This document shows positions 43,866 through 52,946 of a stretch of 64,000 nt of DNA, piece after piece (position 1 is the first letter of the stretch; every line of letters begins with the position of its first letter). The position numbers and the translations under genes are program-made. The DNA is from Streptomyces sp. TSRI0281 (GTDB lineage: Bacteria; Actinomycetota; Actinomycetes; Streptomycetales; Streptomycetaceae). The stretch is taken from contig NZ_LWLE01000035.1 of the NCBI RefSeq assembly GCF_001905125.1, positions 68,749 to 132,748 of the forward strand, read 5' to 3'. The notes beneath the pieces are model-generated. The model was not told the DNA's origin. It saw nothing but the letters and a program-made list of their open reading frames with translations, and did not search any database.

Positions 43866-44642
43866 TCAGGCCCGGGTGCTCTCGTCGCTCACGAGCGTGC
43901 CGATCTTCTCACCCTTGACCGCGCGGGCGATATTGCCCGCGGCGGTCAGCTCGAAGACGAGGATCGGGAGCTGGTTGTCACGGCAGAGCGTGATGGCGGT
44001 GGCGTCGGCGATCTTCAGATCGCGGGCGAGCACCTCGCTGTACTCCAGCGCGTCGAACTTCACCGCGTCGGGGTTGGTCTTGGGGTCGGAGTCATAGACG
44101 CCGTCGACCCCGTTCTTGCCCATCAGCAGTGCCTCGGCGTCGATCTCCAGGGCGCGCTGGGCGGCGGTGGTGTCGGTGGAGAAGTACGGCATCCCCATGC
44201 CGGCGCCGAAGATGACGACGCGCCCCTTCTCCAGGTGCCGCACGGCACGGAGCGGGATGTACGGCTCGGCGACCTGGCCCATGGTGATGGCGGTCTGGAC
44301 GCGCGAGTCGATGCCTTCCTTCTCCAGGAAGTCCTGGAGCGCCAGGCAGTTCATGACCGTGCCGAGCATGCCCATGTAGTCGGACCGGGCCCGGTCCATG
44401 CCGCGCTGCTGGAGCTCGGCACCACGGAAGAAGTTGCCGCCGCCGATGACGATCGCGATCTCCGCGCCGTCGCGCACGACGGCCGCGATCTCGCGGGCGA
44501 TGGCATGCACGACATCGGGGTCGACACCGAGACCTCCGCCACCGGCGAATGCCTCGCCGGACAGCTTCAGCATGAAGCGTCCGGAAACCTTGCCGTCGTC
44601 GCGCTTGTGGTCACCCTGAGTGGCGTCCGCGCCCTTGTCCAT
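43866..44642 (-). CDS. pyrH: Uridylate kinase
   Basis: 258 residues from ATG 44642, behind GAGGAGA. Bacterial hexameric UMP kinase of the amino-acid-kinase fold: FMLKLSGEAFAG, IVIGGGNFFRG, DYMGMLGTVMN and GTLVSDESTRA close to the end. It phosphorylates UMP to UDP. A hairpin precedes it (44671-44714). Confidence 0.97.
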   Translation of the reverse strand: MDKGADATQGDHKRDDGKVSGRFMLKLSGEAFAGGGGLGVDPDVVHAIAREIAAVVRDGAEIAIVIGGGNFFRGAELQQRGMDRARSDYMGMLGTVMNCLALQDFLEKEGIDSRVQTAITMGQVAEPYIPLRAVRHLEKGRVVIFGAGMGMPYFSTDTTAAQRALEIDAEALLMGKNGVDGVYDSDPKTNPDAVKFDALEYSEVLARDLKIADATAITLCRDNQLPILVFELTAAGNIARAVKGEKIGTLVSDESTRA

Positions 44643-44670
44643 GGAAATTCTCCTCGTGCACATACGAAGA

Positions 44671-44714
44671 AGGCCATTGCCGGTGGGTCCGATGTCCCTC
44701 AGCGGCAATGGCCT
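44671..44714 (-). terminator. Hairpin between tsf and pyrH
   Basis: Perfect 12-base inverted repeat AGGCCATTGCCG (44671-44682) with 44703-44714; loop 20 bases. It lies about 90 bases past tsf and just upstream of the pyrH start; terminator or attenuator. Confidence 0.8.
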
Positions 44715-44801
44715 CCTCGTCAGATCTGCGGTCGTCCGGCATGAGTGCGGCCGTCGACTGCACTAGACCCTATCGGGGTCCACCGTTTTTCGCGGACGGA
44801 C

Positions 44802-45638
44802 TCAGATGCCGACCTTGATGCGCGCGAAGCGCTTCAGGGTGACACCGGCCTCGTCCAGGACCTTCTGAACCGACTTCTTGGCGTCCAGCGCGTACGGCTG
44901 ACCGAGGAGGGTGGCCTCCTTGAAGAAGCCGTTGACGCGACCCTCGACGATCTTCGGGAGCGCGGCCTCGGGCTTGCCCTCGGCGCGCGTGGTCTCCTCG
45001 GCGACGCGGCGCTCGGCCTCGACGATCTCGGCGGGGACGTCCTCGCGGGACAGGTACTTCGGTGCGAAGGCGGCGATGTGCTGCGCGATGCCCTTGGCCA
45101 GCTCGGCGTCGGCCTTGTCCAGCTCGACCAGGACACCGATCTGCGGCGGCAGGTCGGGCATGGTGCGGTGCATGTACACGGAGACGTACGAACCGGTGAA
45201 CTGCGCGAAGCGGTCCAGCACGATCTTCTCGCCGAGGTTGGCGTTGGCCTCGTCCACGTACGCCTGGACGGTCTTGCCGGGCTCGATCTCGGAGGCGAGC
45301 AGCGCCTCGATGTCGGCCGGGGACGTCGCGGCGACGTGGGCGGCGAGCGTGTTGGCGACGGCCTGGAACTTGTCGCCCTTGGCGACGAAGTCCGTCTCGC
45401 ACTTCAGCTCAAGGAGGACGCCGGACGTCTTGTCCTCGGAGATGAGGGAGACGACGGCACCGTTCTCGGCAGAACGGCCCTCGCGCTTGGCGACGCCCTT
45501 CTGGCCCTTGATACGGAGCGCCTCGACGGCCTTGTCGACGATGCCATCGGCCTCGTCGAGCGCCTTCTTGCAGTCCATCATGCCGGCGCCGGTGAGCTCA
45601 CGGAGCTTCTTGACGTCAGCGGCGGTGTAGTTCGCCAT
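44802..45638 (-). CDS. tsf: Elongation factor Ts
   Basis: 278 residues from ATG 45638. The N-terminal UBA-like helix pair (MANYTAADVKKLRELTGAGMM is cut here to its start, MANYTAADVKKLRELTGAG) and the core TDFVAKGDKF are canonical. It exchanges GDP on EF-Tu. It follows rpsB behind a strong intercistronic hairpin. Confidence 0.97.
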   Translation of the reverse strand: MANYTAADVKKLRELTGAGMMDCKKALDEADGIVDKAVEALRIKGQKGVAKREGRSAENGAVVSLISEDKTSGVLLELKCETDFVAKGDKFQAVANTLAAHVAATSPADIEALLASEIEPGKTVQAYVDEANANLGEKIVLDRFAQFTGSYVSVYMHRTMPDLPPQIGVLVELDKADAELAKGIAQHIAAFAPKYLSREDVPAEIVEAERRVAEETTRAEGKPEAALPKIVEGRVNGFFKEATLLGQPYALDAKKSVQKVLDEAGVTLKRFARIKVGI

Positions 45639-45681
45639 GAGTCTGTATTTCTCTCTCGAAGTCTGAAAGATCTACGGGTGA

Positions 45682-45719
45682 ACGGCGGGGGCGGTGCCCT
45701 GTGGCACCGTCCCCGCCGT
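45682..45719 (-). terminator. Strong hairpin between rpsB and tsf
   Basis: Seventeen-base inverted repeat (45682-45698 with 45703-45719), one G-U pair, four-base loop. Located 18 bases after the rpsB stop. Likely a partial terminator that makes tsf mRNA less abundant than rpsB. Confidence 0.85.
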
Positions 45720-45737
45720 CTTCAGCCGTGACGGGTG

Positions 45738-46706
45738 TCAGGCCTGCTCGGCGTCCGCGGCCGGAGCCTCGGCAGCGGGGGCCTCGGCGACGGGCGCCTC
45801 GGCGGCCGGGGCCTCGGCGGCCGGAGCCTCGGCGACGACCTCAGCGGCGTCGGCAGACTCGGCGTCCGCGACCTTCTCGGTCTCGGCGGAGGTCTGGACC
45901 TCGGCGGTGGCCGCGGTCTCGTCCTTCTTGTCGCCCTCGAGCAGGTCGCGCTCCCACTCGGCGAGCGGCTCGCCGGCGGCCTTCTCGCCCGGCTTCGAGT
46001 CACCGGTGGCGGCACCGGAACGGGCGATGAGGCCCTCGGCGACGGCGTCGGCGATCACGCGGGTGAGCAGGGTGACGGAGCGGATCGCGTCGTCGTTGCC
46101 CGGAATCTTGTAGTCGACCTCGTCGGGGTCGCAGTTGGTGTCGAGGATCGCGACGACCGGGATGTGGAGCTTGCGCGCCTCACCGACGGCGATGTGCTCC
46201 TTCTTGGTGTCGACGATCCAGACGGCGCTCGGCACCTTCTGCATCTCGCGGATACCACCGAGGGTCTTCTCCAGCTTGGCCTTCTCGCGCGAGAGGACCA
46301 GGAGCTCCTTCTTGGTGAGGCCGGAGGCGGCCACGTCCTCGAAGTCGATGACCTCAAGCTCCTTCAGACGCTGAAGGCGCTTGTAGACGGTGGAGAAGTT
46401 GGTGAGCATGCCACCGAGCCAACGCTGGTTGACGTACGGCATGCCGACGCGCGTCGCCTGCTCGGCGATGGCTTCCTGCGCCTGCTTCTTGGTACCCACG
46501 AACATGATGGAGCCGCCGTGGGCGACGGTCTCCTTGACGAACTCGTAGGCGCGGTCGATGTACGACAGCGACTGGAGCAGGTCGATGATGTAGATGCCGT
46601 TGCGCTCGGTGAAGATGAAGCGCTTCATCTTCGGGTTCCAGCGACGGGTCTGGTGACCGAAGTGGACGCCGCTTTCCAGCAGCTCCCGCATCGTGACGAC
46701 GGCCAT
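45738..46706 (-). CDS. rpsB: 30S ribosomal protein S2
   Basis: 322 residues from ATG 46706, behind AAGGAG. Canonical S2 start (MAVVTMRELLESGVHFGHQT), SYIDRAYEFVKE and NCDPDEVDYKIPGNDDAIRS. The last ~75 residues are an acidic Ala/Glu/Pro extension with repeats of the AAEAPAAEAP kind, longer than in E. coli S2 and typical of Streptomyces. Lead gene of the rpsB-tsf-pyrH-frr-cdsA group. A TACACT (minus strand, 46871-46876) is a possible -10 in the 277-base upstream region. Confidence 0.97.
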   Translation of the reverse strand: MAVVTMRELLESGVHFGHQTRRWNPKMKRFIFTERNGIYIIDLLQSLSYIDRAYEFVKETVAHGGSIMFVGTKKQAQEAIAEQATRVGMPYVNQRWLGGMLTNFSTVYKRLQRLKELEVIDFEDVAASGLTKKELLVLSREKAKLEKTLGGIREMQKVPSAVWIVDTKKEHIAVGEARKLHIPVVAILDTNCDPDEVDYKIPGNDDAIRSVTLLTRVIADAVAEGLIARSGAATGDSKPGEKAAGEPLAEWERDLLEGDKKDETAATAEVQTSAETEKVADAESADAAEVVAEAPAAEAPAAEAPVAEAPAAEAPAADAEQA

Positions 46707-46983
46707 GGCCGTACTCCTTGAGGTGCTCGGTTGTCGCGACCGCAGGATTGCGATCGCGCCTGACGCCCCGACGCGCCGTGCCACAAGGGACCGAGGAGCG
46801 CGGCCACCTCCGCAGAGCGGGAGGTGGCGGGGCGTGCGAAGTCGACCCGGTGACCCGGATCGCCACAAGAAGTGTACGGGACCCGATGAGTGCCGGGTGA
46901 CGGCGATGTCCACAACCGGCGAGTAGTCCACAGGAGCGGTTCATGATCCCCCCGATCGCGCCCGGCGGGACATCGTTTCGGGT

Positions 46984-48489
46984 ATGCGAAGCACACCCGG
47001 ACCGCCCCGCTCCCCCTCACTCCCGACCGGCCTCCCGCCCTTTCCGCGGGCCGCCCTGTCGGCCGCCCTGTCACTGGCCGCTCTGGTGGCCGTTCTGCTG
47101 GTGGGGCTGCTCGGACCGGCGGCGGGCCGGGCATCGGCCGCACCCGGCCCGGCACCGGGCGGCGACCGGGTCTGGCCGCTGGCCGGGAGACCCACGGTTC
47201 TGCGCGGGTGGGAGCCGCCGGCCGGCCCGTACGGGCGGGGCCACCGCGGCGTCGATCTCGCCGCGCGGCCCGGCGGTGAGGTGCGGGCGGCCGCCACCGG
47301 CCGGGTGTCGTTCGCGGGCCGGGTGGCCGGACGCGGGGTGCTCGTCATCGAGGTGGCGGGGAGTGGGCATCCGCCGCTGCGCATCACGTACGAGCCGGTA
47401 GCGGCGCTGGTCGCGCGGGGCGAGGAGGTGACCGCGGGCGGGCCGGTGGGCACGCTGGAGGAGGGGCCGTTCCATTGCCGTACGGGCTGTCTGCACTGGG
47501 GGTTGCGGCGCGGGGACGCCTATCTGGACCCGCTGTCCCTGCTGCCGCCGTCGTCGCTGCGGCGGGGTCCGTCCCGGCTGCTGCCGGTGTTCGGCGTACC
47601 GCAGCCGGATTCGTCCGAGCCCGAACCGGTACGGGCCGGACTCCCGATGGCGTCACGGACCACCGGGTACGGCACGGCCACCGAGGACACCGGACCCCGC
47701 GGCACCCCCGGGCACGGCGTCCTCCCGGCGGTGGCTCCGCTCGCGGCGGCGGTGGCGGCGCGGGGCCGGATCAGCCCCGTACGCCGCGCAGGATCATGGC
47801 GACGGCGGTGTCCGCGACGACGCCCGGCTCCTCCGCCACTGCCAGTTCGATACGGCGCACCGCCGCGTCGACCGAACCCTGCAACAGCATCGCCGCCAGC
47901 CTCGGCTGGGTGTGGCCGAGATCGCCCAGCGCCTCCACGATCATGGCGATCAGCCCGCCGTGCGCGGCCCGGATCTTCTCGCGGGCGCCCGCGTCCAGCT
48001 CGCTCGCGGAGATCGCGACGACCGCGCGATGGCGTCGGTCCCCGACGAGATCGAGTTGTCGGCGTACATACGCCTCGATCTTCTCCTCGGGGGCCTGGGC
48101 CCGCTCCATGGCGTTCTCGATCTCGGCCGCCCACACGGGGAAGTCGACGGCGCAGAGCTCCTCGACGACAGCCGCGCGGGAGCGGAAGTACTCGTACACG
48201 GAGGACCGGGCAAGGCCCGTGCGTTCGGCGAGTGCGGGGAAGGTCAGCGCCTCCGTACCGCCCTCGGACAGCAGGGAGCGCGCGGCGTCCAGGAGGGCGC
48301 CGCGCTGCATGGTCCGGTGCTCGGCCACGGAGGCCGCTCGAATCCTGGGCACGCTTCCACTCTACGGCGGCAGGTGTTCGAGGGAAGGGCGCAGCCTCCG
48401 TCGGGATGGCCGAACGGCGAGCGCTCAGCGTCCGGCGTCGGCCAGTTTCGCCCGGAGTTGCAGCACGGACTTGGTGTGGATCTGGCTGA
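46984..48489 (+). CDS. M23-type secreted peptidase, open far into the antisense of TetR
   Basis: Starts ATG 46984, divergent from rpsB. A long signal peptide (hydrophobic 23-50) precedes an M23/LytM metallopeptidase domain: HRGVDLA with zinc ligands His87 and Asp91, and CLHWGLR with His171. It should cleave peptidoglycan peptide cross-links outside the cell. Conserved sequence ends near residue 225, yet the frame has no stop until 48489, giving 501 codons whose last 240 are antisense to the TetR gene and whiG leader, with Arg/Pro-rich noise. Either the stop has been lost or a frameshift lies near 47750; the true protein is probably about 260 residues. Confidence 0.7.
   Translation: MRSTPGPPRSPSLPTGLPPFPRAALSAALSLAALVAVLLVGLLGPAAGRASAAPGPAPGGDRVWPLAGRPTVLRGWEPPAGPYGRGHRGVDLAARPGGEVRAAATGRVSFAGRVAGRGVLVIEVAGSGHPPLRITYEPVAALVARGEEVTAGGPVGTLEEGPFHCRTGCLHWGLRRGDAYLDPLSLLPPSSLRRGPSRLLPVFGVPQPDSSEPEPVRAGLPMASRTTGYGTATEDTGPRGTPGHGVLPAVAPLAAAVAARGRISPVRRAGSWRRRCPRRRPAPPPLPVRYGAPPRRPNPATASPPASAGCGRDRPAPPRSWRSARRARPGSSRGRPRPARSRRSRRPRDGVGPRRDRVVGVHTPRSSPRGPGPAPWRSRSRPPTRGSRRRRAPRRQPRGSGSTRTRRTGQGPCVRRVRGRSAPPYRPRTAGSARRPGGRRAAWSGARPRRPLESWARFHSTAAGVRGKGAASVGMAERRALSVRRRPVSPGVAARTWCGSG
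47771..48352 (-). CDS. TetR-family transcriptional regulator
   Basis: 193 residues from ATG 48352. The N-terminal HTH reads ALLDAARSLLSEGGTEALTFPALAERTGLARSSVYEYF in pieces (residues 20-57), the usual TetR pattern, followed by a helical ligand domain. It lies 72 bases downstream of whiG on the same strand. No target gene is obvious; the convergent M23 frame overlaps it. Confidence 0.9.
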   Translation of the reverse strand: MPRIRAASVAEHRTMQRGALLDAARSLLSEGGTEALTFPALAERTGLARSSVYEYFRSRAAVVEELCAVDFPVWAAEIENAMERAQAPEEKIEAYVRRQLDLVGDRRHRAVVAISASELDAGAREKIRAAHGGLIAMIVEALGDLGHTQPRLAAMLLQGSVDAAVRRIELAVAEEPGVVADTAVAMILRGVRG

Positions 48490-49261
48490 CCCGGCTCTCG
48501 GTGACGCCGAGGACATTGCCGATCTCGGCGAGGGTGAGGCCCTCGTAGTAGTAGAGGGTGACGACCGTCTTCTCCCGGTCGGGGAGCGTGTTGATGGCAC
48601 GTGCGAGCAGCCGTCTGAGCTCACGGTCCTCGGCGACCTCCACCGGATTGTCGGCGGCGGTGTCCTCCAGCGTGTCCATCAGGCTCAGCCGGTCACCACC
48701 CTCGCCGCCGACGTGCAGCAACTCCTCCAGGGCCACCACGTTCGCCAGCGACAACTGGCTGAAAACCGCGTGCAGTTCCTCCAGGGCGATGCCCATCTCC
48801 AAGGCCACTTCGGCCTCCGAAGGCGTGCGCCGCAACTGGGCTTCCAGCGTGGCGTAGGCGCGTTCCACGTTCCGCGCCTTCTGTCGCACGGAGCGCGGGA
48901 TCCAGTCCAGGGCCCGGAGTTCGTCGATCATCGCGCCGCGGATCCTGGTGATCGCGTATGTCTCGAACTTGATGGCCCGCTCGATGTCGAACTTCTCGAT
49001 GGCGTCGATCAGCCCGAAGACCCCGGAGGAGACGAAGTCGGCCTGCTCGACGTTGGAGGGCAGTCCCACGCTGACCCGGCCCGCGACATATTTGACGAGC
49101 GGCGAGTAGTGGAGGATCAGCTGCTCCCGCAGGCGCTCGTCGCCGGTGGTCTTGTACGAACGCCACAACTCGTCGAGCGAGGAGGGGGCGGGAGGACGCA
49201 CAGTGCCACGCGCAGCCGGTGGTACTGCCGCGCGGTCAGACCCGGAGGTGTGCTGGGGCAT
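48425..49261 (-). CDS. whiG: Sporulation sigma factor WhiG
   Basis: 278 residues from ATG 49261. FliA/WhiG-type sigma-70: region 2 with LVKYVAGRVSVGLP, FGLIDAIEKFDIERAIKFE and YAITRIRGAMIDELR, region 3 EVALEMGIALEEL, and region 4 LPDREKTVVTLYYYEGLTLAEI with the HTH VTESRVSQIHTKSV. It commits aerial hyphae to sporulation. It stands between dprA and TetR, the conserved Streptomyces place. Confidence 0.97.
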   Translation of the reverse strand: MPQHTSGSDRAAVPPAARGTVRPPAPSSLDELWRSYKTTGDERLREQLILHYSPLVKYVAGRVSVGLPSNVEQADFVSSGVFGLIDAIEKFDIERAIKFETYAITRIRGAMIDELRALDWIPRSVRQKARNVERAYATLEAQLRRTPSEAEVALEMGIALEELHAVFSQLSLANVVALEELLHVGGEGGDRLSLMDTLEDTAADNPVEVAEDRELRRLLARAINTLPDREKTVVTLYYYEGLTLAEIGNVLGVTESRVSQIHTKSVLQLRAKLADAGR

Positions 49262-49515
49262 GTGGTGCCTTGAGCCGTTCTGCCGTGAAGTGCTGGGGGA
49301 CGTTTGTGTGGGGCGGAATCCTTGTGAGCGTAGCGTGACTGAAGCGTCGCAGTGCGCGCAGGACAGAGGTTCGGTGCTGCGCGCTGACGTACCCGCGTTC
49401 CCGCCGCCGGACAGGACCGATGGCCGGGACCGTCTCCGCGCGCACCGGCCCCGGGAGCGCCGCTGGATTAGCTGCCGAGGTCATCGGCATTACCTTTTCA
49501 CCCGAATGCCCCAGG

Positions 49516-50850
49516 TCAAGTACCGCCTCGCCGCGCGTCGGCGTTGCATGTCGGCCCACTGGTCAACCGCCATCCGTCGCCCTGACGTTCTACGAACCCC
49601 AGTGAGTGCAGTTCGTACAGTCGCCCGAGGGTTTCGTCGGCGGACGTTCCCGCGGCACGTGCCACGTCACGCACATCGGTGATGCCGTGGTAGGGAAGGG
49701 CGTCCAGGACCCTCGCGGTGACCGCGTCCAGCAGGTCCCTGGGCAGTACGGGGCCGCGCCTGGCCGGTGCGAGGTCGCCGATCTCCCCCACCAGTTCGGC
49801 CACTTCCGCCGCATCGGTGACCAGGACCGCTTCGCCGCGCAGCAGCTCATGGACTCCGGCGGACAGACCGCTGGTCGCCGGGCCCGGCACTCCCATGGTG
49901 AAGCGGCCGAGGCGCTGAGCGCTGCGGGCGGTGACGAGCGAACCGCTGCGGTACTCGGCCTCGACCACGACCGTCCCTCTGGTGAGCGCGGCGATCACCC
50001 TGTTCCGGAGGATGAACCTGCTGCGTGTGGGGTGGGCGGCGGGCGGCAACTCCCCGACGACCAGACCTTGTTCCGCCATGCGTCCGATCAACTCGGTGTG
50101 GCCTCGGGGATAGGCGACGTCGACCCCGCACGCCAGCACCGCCATCGTCGCCCCGCCCGCGGCCAGCGCACCGCGGTGGGCCGCCCCGTCCACCCCGAAC
50201 GCGGCGCCCGACACCACGACCCAGCCACGCTCCGCGAGCCCCGCGCCGAGGCTTGCCGCCATGTGGGCGCCGTACGGTGTACAGGCCCTGGCGCCGACCA
50301 CCGCGACCGAACGCAGGGCCCACAGGCGCAGGTCGGGACCCCCGCGCACCCAGAGTCCGATCGGCCGCGCGTCGCCCAGGTCGTCGAGTTGACCGGGCCA
50401 TTCCTGGTCGCCCGGACAGAGAAAGCGCCCGCCCACCGCGGCCACGGCCGCCAGGTCCCGCTCGGGCTCGGCCGCCGCGGCACGCAGCCGATAGCCGCCC
50501 AGGCGCGTCGCGGTCATCCCCGGCAACTCCTCGGCCGAGCCGTCCCGGGCGGTGAGCCGCCGTATCAGCTCGACCGGCCCCGCCTCCCGCAGCCAGCGTC
50601 CGGCACGCTCGTCGCCCGGCTCCAGAATCCGTGTCAGCGCGACCCGCGCCAACCGCACTCGCTCCTCTCGCCCTTCCTGCCCCGGCCCCGCGCGCCCTGC
50701 CTCTTCCGCACCTTCCCCCTGCCCGGCCCACTCCATCCGCCCCACCCGACCCGCCTGTCCCACCCGACCTGCCTGTCCCGCCTGTCCCGCATCACCGTTC
50801 CCCGTCTCGTCGGCAGCCGCTCCCCCGTCCGCCCCCAGCTGCCGATTCAC
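49516..50850 (-). CDS. dprA: DNA processing protein DprA
   Basis: 444 residues from GTG 50850, overlapping the YifB stop as GTGA. Rossmann-like DprA core: VAVVGARACTPYGAH, VVSGAAFGVDGAAHRGAL, VDVAYPRGHTELIGRM and SRFILRNRVIAALTRGTVVVEAEYRSGSL in fragments. A winged-helix domain follows (YHGITDVRDVARAAGTSADE). DprA loads RecA on incoming single-stranded DNA. The first ~50 residues are low-complexity, with GQAGRVGQAGRVG repeats encoded by a short tandem repeat near 50740-50790. Confidence 0.94.
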   Translation of the reverse strand: MNRQLGADGGAAADETGNGDAGQAGQAGRVGQAGRVGRMEWAGQGEGAEEAGRAGPGQEGREERVRLARVALTRILEPGDERAGRWLREAGPVELIRRLTARDGSAEELPGMTATRLGGYRLRAAAAEPERDLAAVAAVGGRFLCPGDQEWPGQLDDLGDARPIGLWVRGGPDLRLWALRSVAVVGARACTPYGAHMAASLGAGLAERGWVVVSGAAFGVDGAAHRGALAAGGATMAVLACGVDVAYPRGHTELIGRMAEQGLVVGELPPAAHPTRSRFILRNRVIAALTRGTVVVEAEYRSGSLVTARSAQRLGRFTMGVPGPATSGLSAGVHELLRGEAVLVTDAAEVAELVGEIGDLAPARRGPVLPRDLLDAVTARVLDALPYHGITDVRDVARAAGTSADETLGRLYELHSLGFVERQGDGWRLTSGPTCNADARRGGT

Positions 50851-52469
50851 GATGCTCCGGCCCCCATCGCCACCCCGCGCTGGATGCCCGTCCGAAGCTC
50901 CAGGGCCACCGCGATGTCGGAGGCGTCCGGCCGGTCGGCGCCCCGCAGGTCCGCCACTGTCCACGCCACCCGCAGCACCCGGTCGAGGCCCCGGGCCGTG
51001 AGGATGCCGCGCTCCATGTCCCGCTCCGCCGCCATCAGCGCCCCCGGTGCCACGAGCAGCCGGGTCCGCAGTTCGTGTCCGGGCACTTCGCTGTTGGTGG
51101 TCCAGGGCGTACCAACCAACCGATCGGCGGCCCGTGCCCTGGCCTCCCGCACCCGGGCGGCGACCTCCGCCGTCGACTCGCCCCGGCCGCCGCGCCCCAT
51201 CAGGTCGGCGCGGTCGACGGGCTCCACCTCGACGCGCAGGTCCACCCGGTCGAGCAGGGGCCCGGAGAGTCGTGCCTGGTAGCGGCGGACGGCTGAGGGC
51301 GGGCATTCGCAGCCGGCGCCACTGAGCGTGTGCCGGCCGCAGGGGCACGGGTTCGCGGCGAGCATCAGCAGGAATCTGGCGGGCAGCCGCACCACCCCGG
51401 CCGCCCGCGCGACCACGACATGGCCGGACTCCAGCGGCTGGCGCAACGCGTCGAGCACCTTCCCCGAAAATTCGGGCGCCTCATCCAGAAAGAGCACTCC
51501 GCGATGGGCCAGCGAGACGGCTCCCGGCCTCGGCAGCCCGTTGCCCCCGCCGACCAGCGACTGCATCGTCGCCGAGTGGTGGGGTGCGCAGTACGGCGCT
51601 CTGGCGACCAGAGGTTCACCCGGTGGGAGGATTCCCGCCACCGAGTGAATCGCCGTCACTTCGAGGGATTCTTTCCGGGTCAGCGGAGGCAGGATCGCCG
51701 GGAGGCGCTCGGCCAGCATCGTCTTTCCGGCCCCCGGCGGCCCGGAGAGCAGCAGATGATGTCCCCCCGCGGCGGCCACCTCCAGAGCCTTGCGGGGACG
51801 CGCCTGCCCCGCGACATCCGCCAGGTCGGGCCGATGGCCGTCCCCCTGCCCGCAGAGCGCGGCGAGGCCCGAGCCGACACCGGCGCCCGGTACCATCAGC
51901 CCGGCCAGCATCGCGTCCGGACGTCCCGGGTCATCGGCCGGCTCGTCCGGCACGGGCTCGTCGCCCAGCACCGCGATGAGCTGGCGCAGGCTCCGTACAC
52001 CGAGGACCGAGACACCTGGTACAAGGGCCGCTTCCCCGGCGGTCTGCTCGGGGACGACCACATGGCGATATCCCGCCTCGGCGGCGGCGAGCACGGCGGG
52101 CAGCACGCCTCGGACCGGACGCACCCTGCCGTCCAGGCCGAGCTCACCGATCATCACCACATCCGCGATGGCACCGGGGGCGATCCTCTCGGCCGCACCG
52201 AGGACCGCGCACGCGACAGCGAGATCGAAACCCGAACCCCCTTTGGGTACGGATGCCGGGGAGAGCCCCACGGTGAGTTTCTTCTGCGGCCACTCCGCCC
52301 CCGAATTGACCACGGCGGCCCTGACCCGGTCCCGGCTCTCCACCAGGCTCTTGTCCGGCAGCCCTACCAGGGTGAACGCCGCCACTCCCGGCTCCAGGTC
52401 CGCCTGGACCTCCACCACCACACCCTCGACGCCGACCAGCGCCACCGAACAGGCTCGCGCGAATCCCAT
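50847..52469 (-). CDS. YifB-family Mg-chelatase-like AAA ATPase (ComM-like)
   Basis: 540 residues from ATG 52469, overlapping the yraN stop by one base. The N-terminal ChlI/Lon-like domain (VGLPDKSLVESRDRVRAAV, GLSPASVPKGGSGFDLA) precedes the AAA core with Walker A GPPGAGKT near residue 220 and Walker B GVLFLDEAPEF; a C-terminal arginine-rich Mg-chelatase domain with a CPCG zinc-like cluster follows. ComM-type enzymes help branch migration of recombining DNA, fitting the neighbour dprA. Confidence 0.93.
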   Translation of the reverse strand: MGFARACSVALVGVEGVVVEVQADLEPGVAAFTLVGLPDKSLVESRDRVRAAVVNSGAEWPQKKLTVGLSPASVPKGGSGFDLAVACAVLGAAERIAPGAIADVVMIGELGLDGRVRPVRGVLPAVLAAAEAGYRHVVVPEQTAGEAALVPGVSVLGVRSLRQLIAVLGDEPVPDEPADDPGRPDAMLAGLMVPGAGVGSGLAALCGQGDGHRPDLADVAGQARPRKALEVAAAGGHHLLLSGPPGAGKTMLAERLPAILPPLTRKESLEVTAIHSVAGILPPGEPLVARAPYCAPHHSATMQSLVGGGNGLPRPGAVSLAHRGVLFLDEAPEFSGKVLDALRQPLESGHVVVARAAGVVRLPARFLLMLAANPCPCGRHTLSGAGCECPPSAVRRYQARLSGPLLDRVDLRVEVEPVDRADLMGRGGRGESTAEVAARVREARARAADRLVGTPWTTNSEVPGHELRTRLLVAPGALMAAERDMERGILTARGLDRVLRVAWTVADLRGADRPDASDIAVALELRTGIQRGVAMGAGAS

Positions 52470-52828
52470 CAGGACACCCCGCGTACATGCTCGGTGACCG
52501 CCGCGCCCCGCCTCGGCACGAGCACTCCGACCAGGTCGATCCGGACCCCGCCGTCCGGTGGCCCGCCGTGACCGTCCAGCCAGATCTCCGCGAGCCGTCG
52601 CAGCCGGTCCGCCTTGGCCGGGGTGACGGCCGCCATGGGATGCTCGAAAACTCCGGACCTGCGGGTCTTCACCTCGCAGATGACCAGCGCGTCGCCGTCC
52701 CTGGCGACGATGTCGATCTCTCCGGCGCGACAGCGCCAGTTGCGCTCCAGCACGGCCATTCCGGCGTCGGCCAGCAGCCGTGCCGCCAGATCCTCGCCGT
52801 ACCGCCCGAGTGCCCCCCGTGCGTTCAT
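52469..52828 (-). CDS. YraN/UPF0102 family nuclease-fold protein
   Basis: 119 residues from ATG 52828. Small PD-(D/E)XK-like protein: GRYGEDLAARLL, ERNWRCRAGEIDIVARDGDALVICEVKTR in segments, the E-x-K of EVKTR and the D of EIDIVA being the putative active site. Function uncertain. Stop overlaps the YifB start, so the genes are coupled. Confidence 0.93.
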   Translation of the reverse strand: MNARGALGRYGEDLAARLLADAGMAVLERNWRCRAGEIDIVARDGDALVICEVKTRRSGVFEHPMAAVTPAKADRLRRLAEIWLDGHGGPPDGGVRIDLVGVLVPRRGAAVTEHVRGVS

Positions 52829-52946
52829 ATCGGCACCACCTCCGGCACCGACTCTGACGTGTCCGGCCCGGACGTGTGGATCTTGGTGGACAACTCCGCG
52901 ATTGTGGATAACCCGGTCACCCGTCAGGGCGACCGGGTCGCGCGGA

